From NCBI GenBank assembly GCA_964503685.1, contig CAZDAW010000018.1, forward strand, positions 1 to 45,242: a stretch of 45,242 nucleotides of DNA. Direction: 5' to 3'. This DNA comes from CAZDAW01 sp964503685 (GTDB lineage Bacteria; Chloroflexota; Anaerolineae; Anaerolineales; Anaerolineaceae). Made by a program: the position numbers and the translations under genes. Under the pieces are notes generated by a model. The model was not told where the DNA came from. It saw only the letters and a program-made list of their open reading frames with translations, and made no database searches. Every line of letters starts with the position of its first letter. Position 1 is the first letter of the stretch. This document shows, one piece after another, positions 26,160-34,423 of this stretch.

Positions 26160-26885
26160 TTGACTCTGCAAATCGAACCCCTCAAAGTTGAAAGCCTGAA
26201 ACAGGCCTGCATCAAAAAACTGGAAGACCTCATCCTTTCCGGCGAGTTGAAGATCGGCGAGAAACTGCCCTCTGAGCGCAGCCTGGCCGACGAACTGCAC
26301 ATCAGCCGCCCGGTGCTGCATGAAGCCCTTGTCGAATTGAACGCCCGCGGGCTGGTCGCCATCCTCCCCCGCCGCGGCGTTTTCATCAACGACTACCGCA
26401 CCACCGGCTCGTGCGCTCTGCTCACCTCCCTGCTCGATTACAACGACGGTAAACTCGACCCCGCATTCATTCACAGCATGCTCGAAATGCGCATCCTCGT
26501 CGAAACCGAAACCGCCCGCCTGGCCGCCGAGCGCAGCACAAAAGAACAGTTGAACACGCTCGCCGGGATCGCCGCCCGAGAAACCAGCCTCAAACCGCCC
26601 ACCGCCCATCAGCTCACCGAACTGGATTTCGAATTCCATCTCAACCTGGCCATTGCTTCAGGCAATCTGATCTATCCTTTGATCCTCAACTCCTTCAAGA
26701 ACGTCTATACGCACCTGACCGGTTTATTCTTCCAACAGCATCTCGCTGACGAGGTTACCAGCCAGGTTTTTGATTTCCATTCCCGTCTGATTCAGGCCCT
26801 CGCCGCCCATGACCCCGCCGCCGCTGCAAAAGTCATGACCGAAATGCTCCAGCATGGCGAGAAGAACCTGTGTCTGGATAATTAG
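26160..26885 (+). CDS. FadR-subfamily GntR transcriptional regulator
   Basis: 241 residues. The N-terminal winged helix has KLEDLILSGELKIGEKLPSERSLADELHISR and GRGVFIND-type wing (LPRRGVFIND). The C-terminal all-helical FCD ligand domain has LVETETARLAAERS and the metal-ligand pattern Asp-x3-His in LDFEFHLNLA. The open frame runs up to 26070, but those codons overlap the probable promoter/operator. I therefore prefer TTG 26160, about ten bases after GGAG, which starts at the usual point for this family. It lies 208 bases upstream of, and codirectional with, the glycyl radical enzyme, so it probably controls that module in response to a carboxylic-acid-type effector. Confidence 0.9.
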   Translation: MTLQIEPLKVESLKQACIKKLEDLILSGELKIGEKLPSERSLADELHISRPVLHEALVELNARGLVAILPRRGVFINDYRTTGSCALLTSLLDYNDGKLDPAFIHSMLEMRILVETETARLAAERSTKEQLNTLAGIAARETSLKPPTAHQLTELDFEFHLNLAIASGNLIYPLILNSFKNVYTHLTGLFFQQHLADEVTSQVFDFHSRLIQALAAHDPAAAAKVMTEMLQHGEKNLCLDN

Positions 26886-26966
26886 TATGCACAAGAAGGC
26901 GCATGAAACCGCAGGTACACACAATCGGATGTTGTTAACCTGGCGCAAAAGAATTCGGGTTTTTCA

Positions 26967-27027
26967 GGTTAAGTTGAGCAATTTTCACTCTTTCTCGATA
27001 TGTTTTTTATAAGAAAGCGAAACCCAA
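26967..27027. repeat. imperfect palindrome upstream of the glycyl radical enzyme (copy A)
   Basis: Left arm GGTTAAGTTGAGCAA (26967-26981) and right arm GAAAGCGAAACCCAA (27013-27027) match copy B at 30645-30706 in sequence and spacing. The arms are imperfectly complementary to each other. A possible promoter lies inside it: TTCACT at 26984-26989 and TATAAG at 27008-27013, with an 18-base spacer. It is either a dispersed repeat or a shared leader element. Confidence 0.55.
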
Positions 27028-27093
27028 TATTATGTTTATCTATTCAATAATTTGGCAACATCTCAATACCATACCCAAAAGGAGATAAAGCTT

Positions 27094-29610
27094 ATGTGTC
27101 TGCCGACCGCCGAAAAATCTCGCTACACTATCAAAGAACCCAAAAATCTTTCCCCGCGCATCCAATGGCTGCGCGATTATTATTTTAAAGGCGTTAAAAG
27201 AAAATGGAACAACGAATACACCTCATGGACCACCGGAACGCCCTGGGATTTCCAGTACCCGGAGATCACCTTCTACATCGTCCCTGAGACGTATGCCTTC
27301 CTGCAAACCTTCCGTTCCTGCTTTAAGCAGAACGCCCACCCGGTCAAACTCCACCCTGACTTTTGGAAGTGGAGTCTGCCTGAACGCGTCGCCTGGTTCA
27401 ATAAAGAAGTGATGGTGCATTACCTGCCCAAGGAAATCCTTCCCGGCGACCTGCTGGCCGGGGCGCGCTTCAATGTGATGACTTCCTCTTGCCTGACCGA
27501 AAACGAAGTCAAGGAATACGACCGCCTGGTCTGCGGCAAAGGAGGCGTTCGTGAAGCGACTCTCTGGTTCCACAACCATGGATACGGCAACTGTGGAGCC
27601 ACCAGCGGACACCTCATCCCCGATTATGCTGCGGTTATCCAGCGCGGCTGGAAGGCCATTCACCAGGATATTCAGGAACATTACGACGCTCTCTCTGCCA
27701 ACGAGAAGGACGGTCCAAAAGGCGCTCAACTCAAAGCCATGCTTACCGCGGCGACGATGGCGCGCGACCTGGCAGCTGCCTACGCCGCCGAGTGCGAAAA
27801 GCTCGCCGCCACCGAATCCGACCCCGCCCGCAAGGATGAACTGCTCAACATGGCCGCCAACCTCAAGCGCGTCCCCTGGGAACCAGCGCAAACCTTCTGG
27901 GAAGCCGTCCAATCCCTGTGGCTTACCCACATGCTGGTCATGTCTGACGAGAACTACCCCGGCCCCGGCGACTCCTTCGGCCGCATCGACCAGTACCTTT
28001 ACCCGATGTGGGAGTATTCCATCCAACACGGCATGGATCCCGAATTCGGCAAAGAGATCATGAAGTGCTTCTGGGTACATTGCAACACCGCCTACGACGG
28101 CATGATCCGCACCAGCGGCAACCAGGGCATCACCGCCGGTTACGGGCAATTGATCACCCTTTCCGGTTTGGGCGCCGGCGGTAAGGATATGACCAACGAC
28201 CTGACCTACGCCATACTCGAAGTGATCGATGAGATGTCGCCCATTCTCGAGCCCAAGCCCAACGTGCGTCTGCACCGCAACTCGCCCGACAAACTGCTGG
28301 ATAAGGTGATCGACATGATCGCTTCCAGCCAGGGGGCTCCCTTCCTGCTCAATTTCGACGAGCGCTCCATTGCCGGCATGCTCCTGCAGGCAGAAAAAGC
28401 CAACATCAAACATTTAATCAATGAAAACAACGTCTTCGATTATGCCCCGGTCGGCTGCCTGGAAAACACCATGTGCGGCAACGACCGTTCGGGGACGGTA
28501 GATAACAACCTCAACCTGATCAAAGCAGTGGAGCTGGCGCTGTGCAACGGCCGCGACCTGGTTCCTTTCACTGACGAGATGACCGGCAAGACCGACCCGC
28601 CCCAGCAATTCGGCCCGGCCACCGGCGACCCGACCACCTTTACCTCCTGGGACCAGTTCTGGCAGGCTTACGCCGCCCAGACCCGCTACATCATCCAAAA
28701 AATCGCCGATCTTTACGAGCGCACTGAAGCCATCCGCGCACGCTTTCACCCCACGCCTTACCTCTCCTGCCTGGTGCGCGGCTGTGCGGAGAAGGGATTG
28801 GACGTGACTCAGGGCGGCGCTGAGATTTCGTTCACCACCCTCGAAGCAGTCACCTACGCCACCACAGTCGATTCGCTGCTGGCGATCAAGTACCTTGTTT
28901 TCGACAACAAGATTTGCACAATGAACGAATTGCTCAAGGCGCTCAAAGATAACTGGATCGGCCACGAAGTGCTGCAAGCCAAAGCGCTCAACAAAGCCCC
29001 CAAATACGGGCGTGACGACGATCAGGCCGACGCCATGGGCCAGGCCGTGATGCAGTTGTGGACCGATGAGACCTGGAAACATAAGACCACCTCGACTAAG
29101 CGCCAGTTCCGCCCCGGCATGTTGAGCTGGAATTACTGGGTCGCCGACAGCTTCATCGTCTGCGCCACCGCCGACGGCCGACCTAAAGGCAAGTTCCTCT
29201 CTAACGCCATTTGCCCCTCAAACGGCGCCGACACCAACGGCCCAACGGCCAATGTCAACTCGGTGGGCAAGGTGCTGCGCGGCCTGGTCCCCGTCGAGCA
29301 AAGCCCATGGGATAAATTCCACAACCTGCTGCCCAACGGCGCCAGCCACACCATCACCTTCAACCCATCCATGCTGCGCGACCCCGAACACAAGGAAAAA
29401 TTCAAGGCTTTCCTGAAAGGCTACATCGAAAACGGCGGCACGGCCTTGCAGATCAACATGGTGGACCCCGACATGCTGCGCGACGCCCAGAAACACCCCG
29501 AAAACTACCGCCACCTGTTGGTGCGCGTTACCGGCTACAACGCCTACTTCACCGCCATCGGCAAAGAGCTTCAGGACGAGATCATCGCCCGTGAAAGCCA
29601 TCGCATGTGA
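27094..29610 (+). CDS. glycyl radical enzyme, possible arylacetate decarboxylase or lyase
   Basis: Oxygen-sensitive radical enzyme, 838 residues. The C-terminal glycyl radical loop is RVTGYNAYF (Gly814) and the thiyl cysteine is Cys455 in VGCLENTMCGN, with the Glu two residues on that many members use as a base. The N-terminal PFL-like region is complete. The GCLEN motif differs from GCVEP of the diol dehydratases, CutC and HypD, and from the Cys-Cys of pyruvate formate-lyase. I lean towards the arylacetate decarboxylase side of the family, but this is a weak inference. No small subunit like that of hydroxyphenylacetate decarboxylase is present. The frame opens at 27052 (TTG), but AAAAGGAG nine bases before ATG 27094 sets the start. 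It is followed directly by its activase. Confidence 0.92.
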   Translation: MCLPTAEKSRYTIKEPKNLSPRIQWLRDYYFKGVKRKWNNEYTSWTTGTPWDFQYPEITFYIVPETYAFLQTFRSCFKQNAHPVKLHPDFWKWSLPERVAWFNKEVMVHYLPKEILPGDLLAGARFNVMTSSCLTENEVKEYDRLVCGKGGVREATLWFHNHGYGNCGATSGHLIPDYAAVIQRGWKAIHQDIQEHYDALSANEKDGPKGAQLKAMLTAATMARDLAAAYAAECEKLAATESDPARKDELLNMAANLKRVPWEPAQTFWEAVQSLWLTHMLVMSDENYPGPGDSFGRIDQYLYPMWEYSIQHGMDPEFGKEIMKCFWVHCNTAYDGMIRTSGNQGITAGYGQLITLSGLGAGGKDMTNDLTYAILEVIDEMSPILEPKPNVRLHRNSPDKLLDKVIDMIASSQGAPFLLNFDERSIAGMLLQAEKANIKHLINENNVFDYAPVGCLENTMCGNDRSGTVDNNLNLIKAVELALCNGRDLVPFTDEMTGKTDPPQQFGPATGDPTTFTSWDQFWQAYAAQTRYIIQKIADLYERTEAIRARFHPTPYLSCLVRGCAEKGLDVTQGGAEISFTTLEAVTYATTVDSLLAIKYLVFDNKICTMNELLKALKDNWIGHEVLQAKALNKAPKYGRDDDQADAMGQAVMQLWTDETWKHKTTSTKRQFRPGMLSWNYWVADSFIVCATADGRPKGKFLSNAICPSNGADTNGPTANVNSVGKVLRGLVPVEQSPWDKFHNLLPNGASHTITFNPSMLRDPEHKEKFKAFLKGYIENGGTALQINMVDPDMLRDAQKHPENYRHLLVRVTGYNAYFTAIGKELQDEIIARESHRM

Positions 29611-29615
29611 TTACC

Positions 29616-30593
29616 ATGACCGTTGCTACAGCGATTACCACCGGTCTGTACCTTCACCTGCAACGCCTCTCCACCGAAGACGGCCCAGGCATCCGCACAA
29701 CCATCTTCTTTAAGGGCTGTCCGCTGCACTGCCAGTGGTGCCACAACCCCGAAAGCATCTCGCCCAAGCCCCAGGTGCACTGGCTGGAAATCCGCTGCAT
29801 CGGCTGCCAGACCTGTGTGAAAGCCTGCCCGCGCCAGGCGCTGACCTTTAATGCAGCAGAAGGCATTCGCATCGACCGCGAGAGCTGCACTGGCTGCGGC
29901 ATTTGCGCCCATGAATGCCCGGCTAACGCCATGGAACTGCTCGGTACGCACATCACGGTCGATGAATTGTTCGCCGAGCTGGTCAAGGACTGCGCTTACT
30001 ACGAGAAATCGCAGGGCGGGGTGACTGCTTCAGGCGGCGAACCGACACTTCAGGCTGGTTTCACCGCTGAATTATTCCAGCGTTTGCAGGGCGCCGGCAT
30101 CCATACCGCCCTCGACACCTGCGGGCTGTGCGCCGCATCTGCTCTCGAAGCCATCCTGCCTCACACCGATCTGGTACTCTTCGACCTGAAGGAGTTCGAC
30201 TCACAGCGCCACGTTCGTTTCACCGGGCAGCATAACGAGAAGATTCTGGAGAATCTGCTTTTCATCCGCGACTATATAAATAATCAGTCTCCCAATCTCA
30301 GGCTGTGGATTCGCACCCCGCTCATCCCCGGGGCAACGGCCACTCCACAGAACATCAGCGCCATCAGCCGCTTCATCGCCGAAAACCTGGCCGGTGTGGT
30401 GGAGCGCTGGGAACTGTGCGCCTTCAACAACCTGTGCCGCGATAAATACCGCCGCCTGGGTATCGACTGGCCCTACGCCCTTACACCGCTGATGACCCGC
30501 GCCCAGCTCGATGAGATGGAACACGTCGCCCGGAAAAACAGCCTCGACCCGGCCATCGTCTCAGTCACCGGCGCCGCCCGGCAGGAAGCATAA
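29616..30593 (+). CDS. glycyl radical enzyme activating enzyme (radical SAM)
   Basis: Installs the glycyl radical on the enzyme encoded just upstream. Residues numbered from ATG 29616 (325 residues). The radical SAM cluster motif is CPLHCQWC (Cys35, Cys39, Cys42), preceded by DGPGIRTTIFFKG, and ASGGEPTLQ is the SAM-binding GGE. Two extra ferredoxin-type 4Fe-4S motifs, CIGCQTCVKACP and CTGCGICAHECP (about 61-101), are inserted after the first cluster, as in activases of eliminating and decarboxylating glycyl radical enzymes but not of pyruvate formate-lyase. The start is five bases after the enzyme's stop. A GTG at 29607 overlapping that stop is equally possible; neither has a clear ribosome site, so translational coupling is likely. 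Confidence 0.95.
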   Translation: MTVATAITTGLYLHLQRLSTEDGPGIRTTIFFKGCPLHCQWCHNPESISPKPQVHWLEIRCIGCQTCVKACPRQALTFNAAEGIRIDRESCTGCGICAHECPANAMELLGTHITVDELFAELVKDCAYYEKSQGGVTASGGEPTLQAGFTAELFQRLQGAGIHTALDTCGLCAASALEAILPHTDLVLFDLKEFDSQRHVRFTGQHNEKILENLLFIRDYINNQSPNLRLWIRTPLIPGATATPQNISAISRFIAENLAGVVERWELCAFNNLCRDKYRRLGIDWPYALTPLMTRAQLDEMEHVARKNSLDPAIVSVTGAARQEA

Positions 30594-30602
30594 TCATTCG
30601 TT

Positions 30603-30634
30603 AAACTCTAAAGGTTTAAAAACCTTTAGAGTTT
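30603..30634 (+). terminator. palindromic hairpin after the activase gene
   Basis: AAACTCTAAAGGTTT (30603-30617) pairs perfectly with AAACCTTTAGAGTTT (30620-30634), a 15-bp stem closing just after the activase stop codon. The core CTCTAAAGGT/ACCTTTAGAG recurs in the hairpin at 22143-22177. It could terminate or limit transcription into the next gene. Confidence 0.6.
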
Positions 30635-30644
30635 GCAGATTTGT

Positions 30645-30706
30645 AGGTTGGGTTGAGCGAATCCTTATACAGGCTCTATCCTTTTCATCATGAAGCGAAA
30701 CCCAAC
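30645..30706. repeat. imperfect palindrome upstream of the double flavoprotein gene (copy B)
   Basis: Left arm AGGTTGGGTTGAGCGAA (30645-30661) and right arm TGAAGCGAAACCCAAC (30691-30706). The inner bases GGGTT/AACCC and the GAGCG/CGAAG edges pair. Copy A lies at 26967-27027, so the two copies bracket the glycyl radical enzyme and activase genes. Repeats with a GTTGGGTT...AACCCAAC pattern are familiar as dispersed intergenic palindromes in several phyla (from memory, not searched). Confidence 0.55.
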
Positions 30707-30738
30707 AAAACATAAGCCATACATTAAGAGGACCCGCC

Positions 30739-31599
30739 ATGACTAACCCGATTTACCCGCTCACCGCTTTTTCCGAATCCGATATCAAGGCTCACGAACC
30801 GGCTCTGAAGGTCGGCATCCTGGGAACCGTCAACGACCAGGGACAGCCGCACCTTACCCTGATCTCATCCCTGCAAGCGCGCACACCCACGACGATCGTC
30901 TGGGGGCAGTTCATCGAGGGGATGAGCAAGGATTACATCCGCCGCAACCCCAAAACCGGCTTCCTCATCATGACTCTCGACAAAAACCTCTGGCGGGGCA
31001 AGGCAGATTTCACTCACACCGAAACAACCGGCCCTGAATTCGAGATGTACAACAACCTGCCCCTTTTCCGTTACAACGCCTACTTCGGCATCCACACGGT
31101 CTATTATATGAACCTCGTCGCTCAGAGCGGCAAACACCCTCTGCCAATGAATCGCATCATCTTCAGCGCGGTGCAGACGATGGCCGCCAAACTCTTCGCT
31201 GGCAGCGGTGGCAGCGGCTCCGAGGTGATGAACCCCTGGACAAAAGCCTTCATGGACGCCCTGGGCAATCTCAAATTCCTGGGCTACGTGGGCAGCGACG
31301 GCTACCCGCAGATTATCCCCGTTATTCAGGCGCAGGCTGCCGGCAGCCGGCGCATCATCTTTGCTACATCAGTGTACACAGACGAACTGGATCAGGTTCC
31401 CACCGGCGCCCCGGTTGCCCTGTTCAATATGTCGCTGAAAATGGAAGACGTGCTGGTGCGCGGCGCCTTCAAAGGCATCCAGCGTTACGGCGGCGTGCGC
31501 TGCGGCATGATCGAGGTCAATTGGGTATACAACTCAATGCCCCCCGCCCCGGCCCAGCTCTACCCGCCGGAAAAGCTTGAACCCCTCACCCAGTTTTGA
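30739..31599 (+). CDS. protein with two PNPOx/flavin-reductase-like halves
   Basis: 286 residues. Both halves look like split-barrel pyridoxamine-5'-phosphate-oxidase-type domains, which bind FMN or F420. The first is KVGILGTVNDQGQPHLTLISS to about residue 95 (WRGKADFTHTETTGP). The second is KFLGYVGSDGYPQIIPVIQA to about residue 255 (VLVRGAFKGIQRYGGV). Such proteins are usually one domain acting as a dimer, so this looks like an internal duplication. No signal peptide is seen. AGAGG precedes the ATG. It follows the activase by 145 bases containing a hairpin and a palindrome, so it may be only loosely co-expressed. A role in reducing or detoxifying an unsaturated or oxidised product is possible; I cannot assign one. 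Confidence 0.72.
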   Translation: MTNPIYPLTAFSESDIKAHEPALKVGILGTVNDQGQPHLTLISSLQARTPTTIVWGQFIEGMSKDYIRRNPKTGFLIMTLDKNLWRGKADFTHTETTGPEFEMYNNLPLFRYNAYFGIHTVYYMNLVAQSGKHPLPMNRIIFSAVQTMAAKLFAGSGGSGSEVMNPWTKAFMDALGNLKFLGYVGSDGYPQIIPVIQAQAAGSRRIIFATSVYTDELDQVPTGAPVALFNMSLKMEDVLVRGAFKGIQRYGGVRCGMIEVNWVYNSMPPAPAQLYPPEKLEPLTQF

Positions 31600-31664
31600 T
31601 AGATTCTACCGCAGGGAAATGCAGGGATGGGTCAGTTAAATGGGCGGAGATAACAGATAATCCA

Positions 31665-32150
31665 TCAACCAGACCCGCCCTGCTTCTTTTCGAAAACATC
31701 CCCCAGGCCGGCGTGATAAATTCGCAGCATCTGCCCCGAAGGCGCCCTGACCCAGATAGTGCGCTCTTCATCTTCTTCAAATAGGTCGCAGAGCAGGTAA
31801 CCGTCTTCGCGGCCATCCTTGCGCAGGGCGGGGTTAACCAGCCCCAGGGAGAGGTCCAGTTCAATGGCGCCGGGTTGAACAATGAAACCAGGCGGCGAGC
31901 TTTTGTAGGCGCTCGCCGCCTGCAAAACAACCAGTGGGATTCTGCCTTCCGTCCCGGCCAGGGCAAGACTGGAATTCGTTTCAGCAACGATTGACAGTCC
32001 CAACAGGTTGGTGTAATACTTCCCCTCCCTGATAATGTCCCGAACGTACAGACGGGCTGCTTCCAGCCGGCAATGCGAGGCATGCCCGCCTGTACGTTCC
32101 TTATAAGCCTGAAGCAATCCGACCAGGCGGTAACCCAGCAATGAAGGCAT
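31665..32150 (-). CDS. VOC-fold (glyoxalase/dioxygenase-like) protein, tentative
   Basis: 161 residues. The N-terminal third has the vicinal-oxygen-chelate beta-alpha-beta pattern VRDIIREGKYYTNLLGLSI then SSLALAG and IPLVVLQ. The second half, PGAIELDLSLGLV to ERTIWVRAPSGQML, could be the matching second unit. Metal ligands are not obvious and the N-terminal 30 residues are unusual, so the start or family may be wrong. It starts five bases after the stop codon of the radical SAM gene in the same direction, with GAGGTG upstream, suggesting one transcript and a shared pathway. Its 3' end faces the double flavoprotein gene. Confidence 0.55.
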   Translation of the reverse strand: MPSLLGYRLVGLLQAYKERTGGHASHCRLEAARLYVRDIIREGKYYTNLLGLSIVAETNSSLALAGTEGRIPLVVLQAASAYKSSPPGFIVQPGAIELDLSLGLVNPALRKDGREDGYLLCDLFEEDEERTIWVRAPSGQMLRIYHAGLGDVFEKKQGGSG

Positions 32151-32155
32151 TTGTT

Positions 32156-33691
32156 TTAAATCACCTCGGCTTCACCGGCGAGTATCGCCTCAACATCGGG
32201 CAGATCGTGCAGATGACCGTTGCTATCGTCGCCGGGGCGCAAATAATAATCCTGCCAGACCGGCTCGCTGAGGTTTTGAAAAGCCTGCGAATAAGCATCC
32301 AGCCCGGCGCCGTAGGCTGGGTCGGTCAGAGCCGCCCTGGAGTTTTCATCGCTGGGATCAGGTTCATGTTCACTGATCAAGCAGCGCAGGACATCATTAT
32401 GGTCGCGAATGAGACAGGGAGCGATGATGTTCTTCCCTTTATACGATTCCTGCCAGTTGCGGATACCGGAAAAGAAAGGATCTTTCCAGATGTCGTTCAG
32501 GTTACCACCTCGAGCGTAAATTTGATGGATGTTGACCGGCGTGTAAGGGACGAATACACACGGGCTGACCGAGCCGTTCCAGTCGATATAAAAGTAGCCG
32601 CCATTTTCAAAACCGCCGGCAGAGAGGCAGCCGCCTACCAGTGTACCGTGATTCCAGAAGTCGGCCAAAAAGATGCGCTTCCGGCGAATCAAGCTCCATG
32701 ATTGGCGCCACATCCACAGGCGCTGCTGCGGCGTGGGCATCAGGTCAAGGGTGTAGGAACGCCCGATGGGCATGTACTGGAAGATCCAGCCATAAGCGGC
32801 GTGTTTTTCATCGAAGAGCATATCAATGAAGTCGTCCGAAAGAATTTCCTCGGCATTGAGGCGGGTGGCGGTAAGAGAGACGCCAAAAGGCACGCCGGCC
32901 TTGAAGAGGCGGTCCATGGCGGCCATCACTTTATCAAACACCCCTGCGCCGCGGCGGTTATCGGTGCGGATGCGCCATCCTTCCAGCGAAATGGCGGGGG
33001 TGATATTACCCAGGCGGCTCATCCGGTCGGCAACCTCATCGGTGATCAAAGTTCCATTGGTATAGAACATAAAGAAAGTGCCAGGATGATTTTCGGCCAG
33101 GTCGAGAATATTCTTTCCCTGGGAGCGGTAAGCCAACGGCTCGCCGCCGCTGATGACCATGAACTGCGCCCCCCACAAATCAGCGGCCTCGCTGACGATG
33201 CGATCAACCATATCCCATTCCAGTTTTGGCGAAGCGGCATCAGCATCAGCGTAACAACCGATGCAGCGCAGGTTGCAAGCCTTTGAGGGGCTGATGGTCA
33301 GAAAGGAAGGCTGGTAATGCCCGTATTCGGCCAAAAACGCCTGCGCTTTCTTCATCCGTATATCCTTGTTCACCATCTGGTCGCGCACCAGAATGCCTAA
33401 CAATCCGCGCAGGGTGGCTTTGGAAAGGTTGTATTCGGTCAACAGACGCTCGGCAGTACTGACAATTGCCAGCGACATGGCAGTTTTGTCATCGTTAATG
33501 CCGGGCGGAGTCGATTTATCTTTACGTGAAGCGCGCAGGTGATCCATACACCAGCGGTCAGCCATCTTCATCAACATCCGGTGAGCAGCCGGGTTACGCG
33601 CAATTTGCGGGCCATGATCCACCAGTTCATCAATCACCCTGGTGATGGCATCGATAGTTATTTTCGATTGGTTTTTTATTTGTTCAGTCAT
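32156..33691 (-). CDS. radical SAM protein with SPASM-like C-terminal domain
   Basis: 511 residues. An N-terminal helical domain of about 125 residues precedes the radical SAM motif CNLRCIGC (Cys139, Cys143, Cys146), with ISGGEPL for SAM binding and TNGTLI after it. The C-terminal region (about 360-430) has the cysteine-containing GYFYIDWNGSVSPCVFVPYTPV pattern of SPASM/twitch auxiliary-cluster domains, and later Cys-containing APCLIRDHNDVLRC. This group modifies peptides or proteins, or acts on small molecules; the target is unknown here. GAGGT precedes the ATG by five bases. The downstream VOC-like gene is effectively coupled. No small peptide gene for a RiPP is visible next to it, which argues against a peptide-modification cluster. 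Confidence 0.88.
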   Translation of the reverse strand: MTEQIKNQSKITIDAITRVIDELVDHGPQIARNPAAHRMLMKMADRWCMDHLRASRKDKSTPPGINDDKTAMSLAIVSTAERLLTEYNLSKATLRGLLGILVRDQMVNKDIRMKKAQAFLAEYGHYQPSFLTISPSKACNLRCIGCYADADAASPKLEWDMVDRIVSEAADLWGAQFMVISGGEPLAYRSQGKNILDLAENHPGTFFMFYTNGTLITDEVADRMSRLGNITPAISLEGWRIRTDNRRGAGVFDKVMAAMDRLFKAGVPFGVSLTATRLNAEEILSDDFIDMLFDEKHAAYGWIFQYMPIGRSYTLDLMPTPQQRLWMWRQSWSLIRRKRIFLADFWNHGTLVGGCLSAGGFENGGYFYIDWNGSVSPCVFVPYTPVNIHQIYARGGNLNDIWKDPFFSGIRNWQESYKGKNIIAPCLIRDHNDVLRCLISEHEPDPSDENSRAALTDPAYGAGLDAYSQAFQNLSEPVWQDYYLRPGDDSNGHLHDLPDVEAILAGEAEVI

Positions 33692-33854
33692 AATTACCTC
33701 ATTCGTTGTGATTGGATATGCAACCGGACGTCCGTTTATACAGTCTTCTTTGCTCGCATACAGGTTAGCAGAAAACGAATGAGGTTTCTTGTATCGAAAG
33801 TATTAATTGGGTGTTATTTTGACAGGTGAGTGTCAATCATGGTGTATGGGAGAG

Positions 33855-34421
33855 TCAGATGAGACGCAGGTTAAACAGGCCAAAGCCGCCGTAAGCAAAA
33901 ATCGCCGCCCCGATAAAGGTAGAGATTGCCGCCGTCCAGGTGTAGCGCCACAAAGGAACGCGATACATACCGCTAGCCAGGCTGACGAACTTGGGCCCAT
34001 AGCCAGGCAACATACGTCCCAAAATCTGAAAAGCCGGCGAGGCAATGGGAATCTTTCCCAGTCCAAAGGGGAGCCTTTCCCGTCGCCGGTCAAAATCAGC
34101 AATGGAACCAATTTTTCCGCCGATATAGTATTCAACGCAGGCAGCGGAAAGGTTGCCCAGCCCGGCAACCAGTGTAGCGCTCAACGGGCCGTAAATGGTG
34201 CTGATAAGCACGGTAAGCGGCTCGGATGGAATCGGCGACATGCCCAGCAGGGCGTACAGGGCAATGCTGATGACCAGCCCGATCCAACCGCTCAGCCGGA
34301 TGAATTCGCGAATGCGCTCCATCTCTCTGGAAAGTATAAAAAGTAGCGCGACCAGCGCCAGCAAAATTGTCGCCAGGGCGCGCAGTGATTTGGTCGTGTT
34401 GTTTTCTATGGCGTTGTCCAT
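33855..34421 (-). CDS. VTT/DedA-type membrane protein
   Basis: Polytopic membrane protein, 188 residues, with four or five hydrophobic segments beginning ALATILLALVALLFIL. It carries the VTT (SNARE-associated) signature pattern: PIPSEPLTVLISTIYGP, then FQILGRMLPGYGPKFVSLASG, then a terminal helix FIGAAIFAYGGFGLF. Members of this family act in lipid transport or flipping at the membrane. The reading frame reaches 34442, but the ATG at 34421 follows the glycosyltransferase stop by two bases, so I start there. It is the last gene of the three-gene lipid module. Confidence 0.82.
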   Translation of the reverse strand: MDNAIENNTTKSLRALATILLALVALLFILSREMERIREFIRLSGWIGLVISIALYALLGMSPIPSEPLTVLISTIYGPLSATLVAGLGNLSAACVEYYIGGKIGSIADFDRRRERLPFGLGKIPIASPAFQILGRMLPGYGPKFVSLASGMYRVPLWRYTWTAAISTFIGAAIFAYGGFGLFNLRLI

Positions 34422-34423
34422 AT

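Noticed and set aside
27052..27093. N-terminal extension of the glycyl radical enzyme from TTG 27052
   Set aside because: The ribosome site AAAAGGAG lies inside it, pointing to ATG 27094.
27223..29082. Minus-strand frames of 396 and 222 codons opposite the glycyl radical enzyme
   Set aside because: Shadow frames without motifs or starts; the plus frame has both catalytic motifs.
31586..32083. Alternative minus-strand frame of 165 codons overlapping the VOC-like gene
   Set aside because: Cys/Arg/Trp/Ser-rich translation with no domain; the overlapping frame starts next to the radical SAM stop and has VOC-like strands.
32702..33286. Plus-strand frame of 194 codons opposite the radical SAM gene
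   Set aside because: Shadow of the radical SAM coding strand; no motif.
33819..33836. TTGACA/TGTCAA inverted repeat in the spacer after the VTT gene
   Set aside because: A 6-bp stem with no T-tract on the minus strand and no plus-strand gene to use the TTGACA; likely chance.
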